The notes beneath the pieces are model-generated. The model saw only the letters and a list, made by a program, of their open reading frames with translations. It was not told the DNA's origin and made no database searches. From Sycobia sp. Sy_11 (taxonomy: Eukaryota; Arthropoda; Insecta; Hymenoptera; Epichrysomallidae): a stretch of DNA of 64,000 bases. This document shows positions 35,368-47,000 of this stretch, piece by piece (the stretch's first letter is position 1; each line of letters opens with the position of its first letter). The DNA is taken from NCBI GenBank assembly GCA_018907035.1, contig JACCIC010000344.1, positions 165,714 through 229,713 on the forward strand. Reading direction: 5' to 3'. Position numbers and translations under genes: made by a program.

Positions 35368-36087
35368 GTGTGTTTGACGTCCGAACACTTCGAAGACGCA
35401 CAGGTCGACGCTATGGTGGATTCGGGAGCCGAACCGAATTTGATTAAACACTCGGCAGTAAAAGGTGACGTATTGGCGTACGGGTTCGACAATCCGCCAA
35501 TATTGATAGGATTAACCGGAGCAGATGAGGAAGCTCTGGGTCTGTGCCAAATCGATTTGTACGGCACAGACGTCGAATTGATAATCATAAAAGACGATCT
35601 ACCTCTGAAAGACCCGGTCCTCCTAGGATCAGATTTCTTCAACCAAGTGGAGGCTAATATTAACTACGAGGAACAAGCACTCACGTTTGGAAACGTATGC
35701 GTGCCGTTTAAGCGGGTAGAAAACATTTTTTGTGGACGGATACTATCTCCACAGAAGAGTCGAAGGAACGACGCACACCCTGCGGTGAAAATAGACGAGT
35801 TAAAAGTCGACGAAGGTATCAAAAACAAAATAATTAAAAGCGCTAACCTAAACAATAATGAAATAATGTCTAATGAAATCGAGCGAAATGAACACGCCCC
35901 AAAGCCTCTGAACAAAGGAATGTCATGCGCAACGGCCTCTGAGTCACTCGCCGAACTCGAGAAAGTAGATGGAAAGTACCATGCCCCAAAGCCTCTGAAC
36001 GAAATAACGTCATGCGCAACGGCCTCTGAGTCGATCCCATCGAGCAACAAAAATAATATTAAAAGGCAATTAGCGCTCAGTGAGTAG
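35368..36087 (+). pseudogene. Protease and linker of element B (ends at in-frame TAG)
   Basis: Active site AMVDSGAEPNLIK, second half DPVLLGSDFF, then a hydrophilic linker with two copies of HAPKPLN...SCATASES. A TAG at 36085-36087 interrupts what is otherwise one open frame through the RT to 38034. A has Glu-Glu at this point. The retropepsin itself looks intact. The frame is open upstream from about 35342, overlapping the end of gag. Confidence 0.85.
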
Positions 36088-38034
36088 AACGATACCAAAA
36101 CAATCACCTCGATAGGAACAGAGGAAACAAAAAATTTATTAACCGCACCAAAGGAAGGTATATCGAGCCACACTATTGATACTGAAGATCAGTCACAAAA
36201 GGAGGATAGATTCATCGATTTCGTAGCAAACAATGAAAACATAGAAATATTGAAAATATACTTCACAAAGGAAAGAAATGGCTCCCGCGAACTAAGCAAT
36301 ACATCTCAAGAAGCAGAAATCACACACGAGGATACAAAAGAGCGTGACGCCTCTCACAGAACGGTAAAGAACGGCAGCGTCGACGCTGCCAAAGATAAGG
36401 AACACGACGTGATAGAAGCCTACGTGCAGTCTGCGTCGGAAAACCTAGGAGAGTATGAGAGAGCTGAGATAACCCGTGTCACAAAAGACGAGGCGATGAA
36501 TAAAAAAGACAAAAGGGAAAAGCACAAAAATAAAAAAGTACATACATTGTATACTACGGAGAGCCGCGTCGACAAAATATTGGGAGAGATAGAGTCAGAT
36601 GATTTAGACGAGAACTTACATGGAAGACTAGAGAAATTGATCAGGCAAACGACAGGCATATACCATGTGGAACCTGAGCCTCTTCAAGGAACGGATTTGC
36701 TGAATAAAATAGAAACGTACGACGACATTCCGGTCAATGTACACCAATACCCCATCCCCCAAAAATTGCAAGAGGTCGTTAGGGAGACCATGAACAAACT
36801 GCTGCAAGACGGCATAATAGAACCAAGTGATTCCCCTTATAACAGCACTCTCTGGGTGGTACCGAAGCATGAGACCAAGGAAGGACAGAAGCAATGGCGA
36901 GTCGTTGTCGATTTCAGAAAACTGAACGAGAAAACGAAGCCATTCCCTTTTCCCATACCTAATATCACGCATCTCTTAGAACAACTCGGCGACGCCAAAT
37001 TCTACTCAGTGATGGATCTAGCCTCTGGATTCTATCAAATCCCGCTCGACAAGGGAGACAAAGAGAAGACGGCTTTCAGCACGCCGTTTGGACATTTACA
37101 CTTTGTGCGAATGCCGTTTGGGCTGAGGACTGCTCCATCTACGTTCCAAATGCTAATAAATAAAGTCGTCAAGCAAAAGAATGGCACCTTTGCTTACATC
37201 GACGATCTAATCATTGCAGCAAAAACCCCAGAAGAACACGACGAGAAATATTTAGAATTAGCTAAAAGGCTAAAGGACACTAATCTAAAATTAAACCCGC
37301 CAAAATGCCATTTCTACAAGAAAAAGATAAATTTCCTAGGGCATGTCATTTCTCCGTTTGGCACACAGCCTGACCCCAAGAAGCTGTCGGCAGTCAAAGA
37401 CTTCCCCATCCCCAAGAACCCCAAGAATATCCGGCAATTTCTGGGACTTTGTAATTATTATAGGAAATTCATACCCGACTGTGCAAGGATTTCCAAACCA
37501 TTGACGAGCCTGCTCAAGGACAACACCCCGTTCTTATGGACGGAAAAACAAGACGAAGCCTTCAACAAACTAAAATCATGTTTAACCAAAGAACCGGTCC
37601 TGAAACATCCAGATTTCGAGCGAGAATTTTACGTTACCACCGACGCTTCCAATTACGCGGTAGGCGGACTTCATTCTCAGAAGGTGAACTCCGACGATCA
37701 CCCAGTCGCCTATGCTAGCCGACTTCTGTGTCAAGCAGAAGTCAACTATAGCACGATAGAGAAAGAACTTCTGGCAATGCTGTATTGCGCTGAGCAATTC
37801 AAATATTGCATCTATGGTAGGAAATTTACATTCGTGACGGACCATAAACCACTGATGTGGTTACATAAAATGAAGGACTCCACGTCTAGGCTAAAGAGAT
37901 GGTACTTCAAACTCACAGATGTATACAGCTTCGACGTAAACTATGCACCGGGTAAGACAAATTATGTTGCCGACGCATTCTCCCGGAACCCCCCGAACCA
38001 AAAGAAACCAATGAAACAAAAGGATTTCGCGTAA
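36088..38034 (+). pseudogene. Reverse transcriptase and RNase H of element B
   Basis: In frame with the protease after the TAG. RT motifs WRVVVDFRKLN, YSVMDLASGFYQIPL, VRMPFGLRTAPSTFQ, FAYIDDLIIAA and FLGHVISPFG. The connection has [16 protein letters not shown]. RNase H has TTDASNYAVGG, IEKELLAMLYCAEQ and VTDHKPLMWL. All catalytic acids are present. About 57 linker residues ahead of the RT (around 36208-36380) are absent from A. The ORF ends with NQKKPMKQKDFA. Relative to the family the enzyme region is full length; expression is prevented upstream by the TAG and the gag frameshift. Confidence 0.92.
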
Positions 38035-39470
38035 ATACAACCAAGAAGAGAAGCCGAGAAAATACAGCCTCCACTTCTTCATCAGAAATTTTCACGCCCT
38101 CAACCTATAGAACCAGTCGCCGCAAGACTCCACGAATTTTGGACAGTCCGAAAAATCCAACGATCCCATTGCAAGCTATTGCCAGGCAGCTGATAAAGAT
38201 GCACCACCGAACACAGAGCAAGAAAACGAGCGACGGACACCTTCTCCGCCTCCTGCAGTCCTCGGACTATCTAATGCTTCCTTTCCTCTCTTCGACTACC
38301 AACAAATGGCATGCTCATCCCCTCCTCTGAGAGATTCCCCTATCCGAAGCATTGACGATCCATCCACGCAAATCCATTCCCACAACCAAAGCGCCACCAC
38401 CGACCTAAACATCTCGTATTCGTTCGAACCGTCAACGGATGTTTTTGATCCTCCCGGGGTAGAGTATGAAATCAATAGATCGGTAAACCAAGAAAGAAAC
38501 CGCGTCGCGCCCAACATCATAGAGTCACGCGATTTAATCCTAATGAATAATGACAATGTCGCATACTTTGTCACGAAAAGGAACGAACCGGTTTGCTCAG
38601 GTGCATATGCGCTCCTCCTAGAGAATCTGTTGGTTCCTATTACGGACGTCATGCTAGGCCGGGTTAAACTGACCCAAAATGAGAAAACTAAAAATAAGGC
38701 ATTCATGGCCATGATCGTAAAAGAAAACATGCACATACGCACAGATATTGAAATATTAACCGAATGTATAGAATCACTAAGGAATGTTTGCGAGACCCTG
38801 AACTTGAGGTCATTTAGAATATCGAAGACCGTGGACATGGACGATATAGCTTGGGAAACAGTAGTGAAACTCTTGAAAAGATATTTTGATGATAGTACGA
38901 CTAAAATAATTATTTGTAAAAACCTAATTGCAATTCCAAACGAACGGTCACGCCCAGCTATAATAGTCGATACCCACGAGTCCCCCATCAATGGTCACAA
39001 AGGCGTCACTAAAACCTATAACCGTATCCGGCAAAACTATTACTGGCCAAAAATAAAAGAACAAATTCAGGAGGTAATCAGTAATGCAAAACGTGTCATG
39101 TGAATAAGCTGGTGAGGCGCAAGGTCAGACAACCTATGGTACTAACAGATACTCCGGGGTCGAGTTTTGATGAATTATCTATGGACATAGTCGGACCTCT
39201 GGAGAAGACGCGGAATGATAATATATATATCCTGACGATGCAGGACCTTTTGACAAAATTCTCCATTTTGGTCCCGTTAAAATCGGTCAATTCTTCGGAC
39301 ATAGCCGAAATGTTTCTAAAACGTTGTGTATACGTCCACGGCTCTCCAAAGGTCGTTCTAACGGTTCAGGGATCCAATTTTACAAGCGCATTCATGAAAA
39401 ACGTAGCGAAGCTTTGCCGAATCAAAACCTGTACAACCACCGCATCAGTCTTCATAAAACCAAACACGCA
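38035..39470 (+). pseudogene. Linker and integrase of element B (broken)
   Basis: The 38306-39103 frame holds the linker and zinc domain up to EVISNAKRVM. The frame changes at the CxxC pair, which is lost. The second frame (from 39100) has LSMDIVGPL (first Asp), but the second catalytic position reads VVLTVQGSNF, with Val for Asp (codon 39364-39366); A has Asp there. After RIKTCTTTA the integrase stops being recognisable, before the catalytic Glu. Inactive on three counts. Confidence 0.88.
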
Positions 39471-40332
39471 CGTGATATCAACGTACGGACGAAGGAAGGA
39501 TTGCAGCGACGTCTTGCCGACGATGTTCGAAGTAAATGGCAGATGGCGCCAATTTATGCCACGAGCAGCAAGGGCACTCCCACCTCAAACACTGCATCCC
39601 ATGACCAGATCAACATGGAGGTACGAAGATATCGACGATACCTCGAATGGCGGAATATACACAAAGGAAGAGCTTGAAGAATTCCGGGAACACATAATTT
39701 TCACGTCGAACAAACCGGCCATTCTGGAGGACATCGCACGGAAAATACAGGGAGGAGACGCGTATCAGAGCCAGTCGAACTACAAAAATTTGATAAATAT
39801 GAGAGACCTGGAAGAAATGACGGAAACAAAATTGAATAAACTATGGAAAGACTTCCTACAATTTGGCAACGTGTCAGCAGGTATCCTAATGATATTTATA
39901 ATTTTCCAAATTTTAGCATCGGTCGTAAACATGGCCATTCACGGCTATGCATTGTACGGCATATACGGACTCAGCATGAAGCTGGTGGGAGCAATCTTGA
40001 GCTCCGTCACAAACCTGCTGCTATACGCGAGCAAGCCAACGCCTACACCTGCAGACGTCGAAGCACAGACGAATCACGATGAACAACCGAAGCCACTCAG
40101 CATAACGCCCATTTGCAGGCCCCGACCGAACAGATCTGCATGGTCTTCAAGGACAATGCCAACAAAGCCCGCCGATCACTTCACGACTTACGAGAAGAAC
40201 TACAACTACGAGCAGCGGAACGTCAGCGAGAAGAAGCAGGCGCATTGCCCCGTGCTTCCAATTAAGGGTGGGGATGTAACATCCGGTCCTCTCCGATATC
40301 TTTATTATAACACTCGTAATCAATGTATCTAA
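39471..40332 (+). pseudogene. C-terminal env remnant fused to broken integrase (element B)
   Basis: In the same open frame as the integrase fragment. Features fit the end of an errantivirus envelope protein: LHPMTRSTWRYEDID, a region ending FREHIIFTSNKPAILEDIAR, then a membrane-spanning segment (AGILMIFIIFQILASVV, about 39870-39930) and a second hydrophobic stretch (KLVGAILSSVTNLLLYAS), followed by a Pro-rich tail that reads into the LTR. The surface part, cleavage site and most of the ectodomain are absent, and the junction with integrase near 39470 marks a deletion. Family assignment rests on position and topology, not on a unique motif. Confidence 0.6.
40262..40274 (+). promoter_or_regulatory. 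Polypurine tract of element B
   Basis: TTAAGGGTGGGGA lies immediately before the TGTAAC of the 3' LTR. Expected primer for plus-strand DNA synthesis. Confidence 0.75.
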
Positions 40333-42268
40333 AACCCGTTTGTAATACAATATATATCCTGTACGTGTGTAATGTATATTCAATATATATACCACGATGT
40401 TTGTAACCAATATATATTCGCGCATGTACAAGTTAGAATTATAGGAAGTATACTAATATACGCTAATATAAATATAAATACAAATGTACGTTACGTATTA
40501 TCGACAAGAGAACGTACAAGTTAGAATTATAAATTATTATTGCATTATATTATATATTATGGTAATACACCTACAGACAGAATACTTACCGATCCGACGA
40601 CGCATGGTAATGCACCTACAAACAAACACTTACCGATCCAACGACTCATGATAATGCACCTACAGACAAACACTTACCGATCCAACGATTCATGATAATG
40701 CACCTACAGTCAAACTCTTACCGATCCAACGACTCATGATAATGCACCTACAGACAAACTACTTACCGATCCGACGATCGACATAGGATAATACACCCAC
40801 CGACAGACACAATACCTCACAGACACTCTACACACGGTAACCGACCTACTACCACAAGGCGACAGCTTACCTATAGACGAATAAAATATCCTTGACATAC
40901 CTTCTAGATGTATGAATCCCTATTAATAATTTTCTATAATTTATATAAACACGAATGAACATTTGTAAAAACGATACAGAAGTGCGCATTAAATAAATTG
41001 TAAGAGGCGAAGCTCCTCAATACGCCTAGACACAAATAACCTACGAGAAAGGAGGATTTATTCATAGATAAATGTATTTGTAGTAAGAGACGTACGCAGT
41101 AAAACTTCCTCCGTCAACGTTCGTACAAGTAAATAAATAAATATCGTATCATCGCTAACTTTTACGTCCAAAGACGCCTCGAAAAATCGTTAGAATTAAG
41201 CGTAACTTCGCATATAGATAAATCATAGCTTTCGCAACGATTATGCCTAATGAACTTTATTTGTAATAATTAATTATAAGCCGTAAAATCAAATTGAATA
41301 TATAACTTTTATGTTCACGAATGACTTCATAAAATTATAAGTCCAATTTACATTGCGAAGTATAACTATATATACACGACGATAAGAAGATCTCAGGTAG
41401 CACAGCCAGACGCTGACTAGGCTGTCGCGTAAGGCAACTTTTGCAAACGACGAACTGCTCTTAGCACTTAGCAACAGAGTTTACGCCGAGTTTTTAGCCA
41501 ATCATAATTTTGTACGTGGCCGCAGCGGCGGCACGAGGGAACTTCTTTCTCACCCTTTTATAAACCAGCACGAGCACGCACCAGACAGTTCCAAGGCAGC
41601 CACGAGACTTTAAACACGTATCTATCGAGAGAATAATCGGACTTAACGTTAATTTTCATTTCCAAGTCAACTTCGAGTACGCGTCGCGCTTATATACGAG
41701 TTCAATTACAACCTCCGCATAAATAGATCGCGACAAGTCTTCGCGCATATACAAGTATATTTTCCGATTGATTAAAAGAGTTTTCGTTAGTTCGCCTTCT
41801 CGCGACTCGAAATCGTTGCAACATAGTTCAGCCACGGAGTCGGAACTCTCGCCCTATAATTAGGAGCGATCGCGGGAAAAACTAAATTTATAATTTCGAT
41901 TCGAGATTAATACGGTTATCGTCTCTCGGTTTCCAATTGCTGCAACACAGTTCAGCCACGAAGCCGCGACTTGTACGCCGTTAATCTAAAGTTAACGACT
42001 AAGCGAATAATAATTGTATTTAAATTTCAACCGAAACTTACCGCACCAAAGTGGACGTAATAATTTTGTGTCGTGATTGTGACATTTGTAAGAAAATATA
42101 AATAAATAAGTGATTTCAATTATAAGGATACACAGGTGTTGTTTTTAGTTCATTTATTAAAGAATACAGATAAATCATACATATTTTCCTGCCACCCTTT
42201 TCCTCGAACCAACGTAGAGAGTCAGCTGCAATAAGTAGTGTACCACTACGGTAGGGCAGCCCGCAACA
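40275..42268 (+). mobile_element. 3' LTR of element B
   Basis: 1994 bases, TGTAACATCC to GCCCGCAACA, 88 bases longer than the 5' LTR. Followed directly by mariner sequence. It may have lost some U5 bases together with adjacent mariner DNA (see findings). Confidence 0.88.
40561..40782 (+). repeat. 44-bp tandem repeat, 5 units (B 3' LTR)
   Basis: Five units against three in the 5' LTR; the two extra units account for the 88-base length difference. Confidence 0.9.
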
Positions 42269-43249
42269 GTATGTTTTCACCGTATCTTCCTCAGTATGTT
42301 TTCACCGGCGGTGCAACATGTGGGCGAGCATTGTCATGTTGCAAAATAACTTTGTCGTACCTGTCGGAGTATTGTGGCCGTTTTTCTCGCAGTGCGCGGC
42401 TCAAACGCATCAATTGTCGTCGATAGACCTCGCCTGTGATCCTTTCATTCGGTTTCAGAAGCTCATAGTAAACCACACCTAGCTGGTCCCACCATATACA
42501 GAGCATGAGCTTGGCGCCATGAATATTTGGCTTGGCCGTCGATGATGATGCATGGCCGGGTAGTCCCCATGATTTTCTTCGCTTCGGATTATCGTAACCT
42601 ATCCACTTTTCATCGCCAGTCACGATACGATGCAGAAAACCCTTTCTTTTATGTCGCTGAAGCAGCTGTTCGCAAGTGAAAAAACGCCGTTCGATGTCTC
42701 TCAGCTTCAGTTCGTACGGCACCCAATTTCCTTGCTTTTGGATCATTCCCATGGCTTTCAAACGCTTGGAAATGGTTGTTCGGTCAACTCCCAATGCGTC
42801 AGCAAGTTCTTCTTGCGTTTGACAAGAATCTTCATCAAGCAAAGTCGCCAATTCTCGATCTTCAAAGATTTGCGGCCGCCCGGAACGCTCCTTGTCTTCC
42901 ACGTCGAAATCACCGCTTTTGAAGCGTCGAAACCGTCCGCGAACACTTGAATCATCGACACAACCTTCTCCATAAGCCTCCTGAAGCAATCGATGCGTCT
43001 CGGCAGTAGATTTCTTCAAATTGAACCAATAAACTGAAACTTCTCGCAAATGACATCGACTCGGCTCAAATTTCGACATTTTCACGATATCAAAAATTTA
43101 TGATGCGAAAAAATTTTAACTAATGTGTTAGTATGGAATTGTTGACATATGAATAAGCTTTGATTATGACATATGTAACCATTGAATACTCGCACAGTAT
43201 TGGTGGCGCCACCTCTTACAAAAAACGGGAAAGACTTATTCACACTCCT
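42269..43249 (-). mobile_element. Second mariner, right part
   Basis: Carries the transposase gene from its start and ends in the inverted repeat (AAAAACGGGAAAGACTTATT then CACACTCCT at 43241-43249), matching 28291-28320. At 42269-42306 a 14-base GTATGTTTTCACCG repeat occurs twice. Confidence 0.9.
42291..43085 (-). pseudogene. mariner transposase, N-terminal and catalytic part
   Basis: 264 residues from MKMSKFEPSRCHLREVSVYW. N-terminal HTH pair (LKKSTAETHRLL; TQEELADALGVDRTTISKRL), the WVPYEL linker motif, first catalytic Asp in IVTGDEKWIGYDNPKRRKSW, YYELLKP, second catalytic Asp in LQHDNARPHVA. It ends at a TGA after PVKTY, about 80 residues short of the family length (~345). The last ~30 residues are at 28368-28466; the intervening ~50, which carry the third Asp, are in neither part. 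Role: cut-and-paste transposition at TA sites. Confidence 0.92.
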
Positions 43250-43329
43250 AATACCAAAGGGAAATCTTTGTCTACATACAAAAAGAATCATGAACGCTAT
43301 TCACACTCTCGTTTTGGGGCTTTTAATTG

Positions 43330-43640
43330 TAAAAAAAGTAAATCATCAGCGCCATTTCTAAATTTCTTTCTGGGCCATTTGTAGTTTCGTTTTGCACTAC
43401 AGAAGAATCATAAATATCATTAGCCAAAAGAAAGTCATACGCGCCATTTATAGTTTCCTTTCAGGGGTCATTTGTAGGCCATTTGTAGTACAGAAGCAGA
43501 TGAAAATCCTACGCGACATTTATAGATTAAATTCTGGGGCCGTTTGTAAACTCTTTGTCCAATTACTATAGAAAATCAGAAATGTCATTTAGCAAGGGGA
43601 AATCATACGCGCCATTTATATGTTTGATCGGCTGGGGGTA
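43330..43640. repeat. Tandem repeat of ~75-100 bp units next to element D
   Basis: The block AAATCATACGCGCCATTTATA, with small changes, starts units near 43340, 43425, 43500 and 43603. GGGGCCATTTGTAG-like and TACAGAAG blocks recur. AT-rich with no coding content. Confidence 0.7.
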
Positions 43641-44204
43641 AACGAATGAAAATGGTCGCCTACATTGTTTTTTCCTATGCCACTTTGGACCTGGCCGATA
43701 TGGTAAGGTGCTGATAAATCGTATTTGACGCCCCGATCTGTACGGTATGGCGTCCTCTGGAGTGCTGTGGACTACTATACCTGCGAGACGGTGCCAGTGG
43801 TCCTGTCCTGTGCGACGCATCGCTGTCGGACTTATACCCTACTGCGATTGTATCGCCCAAGTCCTCGTACCTTCCGGAAAAAGGATTATAAATCCAGTCC
43901 GTTTCCTTCTGTTTTCTAGTTTTCTGTCTTTGCGGACTAAGGCCTTCAGTTTGCTCTTTATTATCCCCTTCTAGTGTTGATGTTGCTGCATCTTTTACCT
44001 GTTCAAGGTTCTCACTTTCCTGTGCTTTCATTGGCTCATGTCTATGTAGAGGTATGAGCTCCTGTCTACGCGGTGGTATCGTACTTTTCTGTTTTGCAGA
44101 CTATCCTTTTCGCTTTCTCCTTTGCGCTCGTCTTGAGCTAACGCCTATATCACTTCTTCAGATGCTGATGTGGTAGTTTTACGTCTTTCCGGACCTGCGC
44201 CCTC
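43640..44204 (-). pseudogene. Post-integrase region of element D
   Basis: After the TAA near 44202 the same frame continues with GPERRKTTTSASEEV, matching the PERRKTT repeats of E (58227-58500). The 44031-43675 frame has ETDWIYNPFSGRYEDL and SHRTGPLAPSRR. Another frame has STLPYRPGPKWHRKKQCRR. All three blocks recur in E in the same order (DWIYN, SHKTGPLEASRR, SPLPFRPLPKFQRKS). No family is recognised. Confidence 0.7.
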
Positions 44205-45640
44205 TTAGGGTTGGTTTTCTTCTATATCTCCTTTGTTGGTGGGGGTAGGGGATGGCTGGCGGGATTTTATTGATTCATCGGGTAATGGGATGCTGGTGTC
44301 TAGCAGCCAAAGCGCGAATGAGCTTTCGTCAATCGCTCTTGGCGATTTTTCTTCCCCGATGTCTATCTCCTGGGTCGAGTTCGGCCTGAACTCTATCAGG
44401 TTCCCTGGTTCATTTATGCCGTCCTGGGCTAGGGCGACTTGGCTCAGGTCTAGGATTTGACCTTGGTGGTCGAGGTTGTATTGACGCTCCTGCGTCCCTT
44501 GATGGGTCGCTTGCGGGGCTAGGGGTATTACCGCGTTGTCGGGTGTTAAACCCGTTAGATTGGGGGTAAGTGCGTCCCCTGGTCGTCGCGGTGGCTCGGC
44601 GGAGTGGACCGGCGGAGCTCTCTGCCTCATCCGATGTTTCGGAGCATCTTCTTTGCTGGCGGTATCTGTTGGGAAAAGAGAAGGTTTATCAGGGGGATAA
44701 TATTTCTTTATGTCCGAAAAGTGTACTCTGGTTTTCTTCCTATCGTCCAGGTCTTCTAGCTCGAAGATGACAGGGGATATTTTCCTCACGATTCCGCATA
44801 GTGCGACAAATTTAGGCGCCAGTTTGGCTGCAAATTTATCTCGCCCCGAAGATCAGACGTGTTTTCGTCTGCAAACCATCTCATTTTCCTCAAATGATAC
44901 TTCGCGTCTATGTTTATTATAATAGTACGCCTGTTTGTTGCTGGCTGCACAAAGGTTTTTTCTGACTATTTCATGGATGACAGGCAATCTTTTTACTCGA
45001 AATAGCCAGTCAGCTGTTGTTAGTGGCTGACGCGGTCGATTGTCTGAGCGGATATTTTTATAAGTGGGCATTTCTCTTGGATTTCTGCCGAAGTTCAGGA
45101 AGGCTGGCGAAGCTTATGTGCTTGCGTGTACCTATGTGTTCATGGCGAATGCTAACTCCGGTAAGTATATGGCCCAGTCTTTGTGATCTTCTTTTACGAA
45201 GATGGAAATCATACCCCTAAAAGTGCAGTTTACCCGCTCTACCGGATTTGCTTGCGCATGGTATGGCGCTATGAGCTGATGTACTATTCCCAGTTCGTCG
45301 AGCCGTTGTTTTACTAATTTATTGGCGAACTCAGTGCCATTGTCTGAAATTAAGATCTTGGGGCAGCCCCATTTAAAAATAACGAGTTCTTCTAGCGCTT
45401 TCAATATCGCTTGACCTGTTGTCTTCCGGAGTGGCCGAAACTCCACGTATTTAGTAAAAAGGTCCTCGAAAATTACTAGGGATCGATTTTGATCTTTACT
45501 GGCAGGAAATGGGCCCATTATGTCGTTAGCCACGCTTGTCCATTGCCCCTCAATATTTCGATGTGATTAGGCCTGCTGGTGCCCCCTGGGAAACTTTGTA
45601 TGTCTGACACTCTGGGCAGTGTTTCACGTGACTGTAGACG
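44205..45640 (-). pseudogene. Integrase core and C-terminal extension of element D
   Basis: The 45533-45132 frame has the core: MGPFPASKDQNRSL, second Asp in LISDNGTEFANK, catalytic Glu in HAQANPVERVN. The 45071-44853 frame has KRLPVIHEIVRKNLCAASNK. The 44789-44205 frame has the C-terminal domain (SPVIFELEDLDDRKKTRVHFSD) running without a break into an extension with GLTPDN, GNLIEFRPNSTQEID and SFALWLLD. In E the corresponding extension lies in another frame than integrase, so D suggests it was originally fused. Confidence 0.8.
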
Positions 45641-45681
45641 TTCCGTCTCATACCTGGCCAGTAATAATCTCGGGAGACCTT

Positions 45682-46427
45682 TCATAACGTCTTTTCAACA
45701 CAGAAATGTCCGGATGTCGGTGTGTTATGACACTCGAACATGATGCGTTCCCGGTCCTTGGAAGTGATAACGATCTTCCAGTTGTCTTCTTCGGGACATA
45801 GGATGTCCGAGTAGACTTTCGGGCGGTGTTTGAAAAGGATGTCTTTTCTAATGCACCAGTTTGGATGTTTCTCTGGGCATTCCTGTATTACCTTCATTTT
45901 CTTGTCATACTAACAGTCTCGCTCCATAGCGGTGATGGTAGCTGTTGGTGATTTGTCAGTGGTAGGTGGACGTGAGAGCGCGTCTGGCACTTTGTGTAGT
46001 GCGCCTTTTGGGTCGACGATCGTCATGTTATAGGCTTGCAGCGCTGTGGCCCATATCGCTAGTCTCCCCGTGGGATTTTTCAGTGTGTGTAGCCATTTCA
46101 GACTACTGTGATCTGTGATCACCGTGAATTCTTCTCCCAACAGGAGCCTTTACACTTTTCTACCACCCAGAGTAGCGCGAAACATTCTTTCTCGGTAACG
46201 GTGTAGTTTATCTCCGCCTTAGTCAAGGTCCTGCTCGCGTAAGCGATAGGGTGCTCTTCGTTATCCATGTCTTGACTAAGCACGGCACCGAGGGCGTAGT
46301 TACTAGCATCGGTTTGAAGTATGTAGGGCTTGTTCTGTATGGGGCGCGCTAACACGGGTGCTTGCGTTAGCAATATACGCAGTTGACAAAATGCGGCTTC
46401 CTGGGGTTTATCCCAGTGCCATCTCAC
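45682..46427 (-). pseudogene. RNase H and integrase zinc domain of element D
   Basis: The RNase H frame (46427-46119) has QTDASNYALGAVLSQ and TEKECFALLWVVEK, continuing after a shift as VITDHSSLKWLHTLKNPTGR. The 45897-45682 frame holds PEKHPNWCIRKDIL and FECHNTPTSGHFCVEKT, the first half of the HHCC zinc domain. Near-collinear with E. Confidence 0.85.
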
Positions 46428-47000
46428 GTTTTTCGTAAAAGCTTACTGAGTGGTGTTTTTACGTCCGCTAATAACTTTATTAAGCGGGCATACCACCCTA
46501 CCATGCCGAGAAAAGTTCTCAGCTGCTTGATGTTTGTCGGTGCCGGATATTCCGCGACGGGCTTTAGCTTGTAGTGGTCCGTACGCAATTCGTCTTTGTC
46601 TACGATATAACCCAGATAACGTACTTCCGGGCAGCAGAACTCAGACTTATCTTTGTTAATTTGGAGCCCAACCTGGTTCAGGCGGGCTAATACCGCTTTT
46701 AGTTGCTGGGTGTGTTGCTCGAACGTATCAGTGGCGATAATAATATCATCCATGTAGACAAAGACGCTCGGTTGCCGTTGCGGTCCGAACACGACGTCCA
46801 TGCCGTGAAACTGGCCGGGGCGTTGGTCAGCCCGTATGGGATTCGGGTGTATTGAAACAGCCCTTTCTGTGGGACTGCAAAGGTACTTATTTCCTTACTA
46901 TTGTCATCTAGAGGAATCTGGTGATAAGCCTGGCTCAAGTCTAATTGGAAAGATAACGAGCGTCACGCAGATTATTCAATAGGACGTCCATGTGAGGAAG
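46424..47000 (-). pseudogene. Reverse transcriptase core of element D
   Basis: Motifs SQAYHQIPLDDNSKEIS, YTRIPYGLTNAPASF, FVYMDDIIIATDTFEQH, RYLGYIVDKDELRTD, and the connection TNIKQLRTFLGMVGWYAR. A frameshift lies near 46800 between two of these blocks. D keeps about 14 residues (YKLKPVAEYPAPTN) that E lacks. Confidence 0.88.

Larger units (their letters stand above)
28467..42268 (+). mobile_element. Element B: errantivirus-like Ty3/gypsy element with two LTRs
   Basis: Direct LTRs (28467-30372 and 40275-42268) enclose leader, coiled-coil ORF, gag, pol and an env remnant. It is inserted in the transposase gene of a mariner. LTRs differ by about 2% in the first 275 bases and by two 44-bp repeat units. 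Gag has a frameshift and a mutated knuckle, pol a TAG and an integrase frameshift, and most of env is deleted, so it is defective. The flanks CTAT (28463-28466) and GTAT (42269-42272) are a possible imperfect 4-base target duplication. Confidence 0.92.

Noticed and set aside
44570..45220. Plus-strand ORFs opposite D integrase
   Set aside because: Antisense shadows of the minus-strand integrase and its extension.
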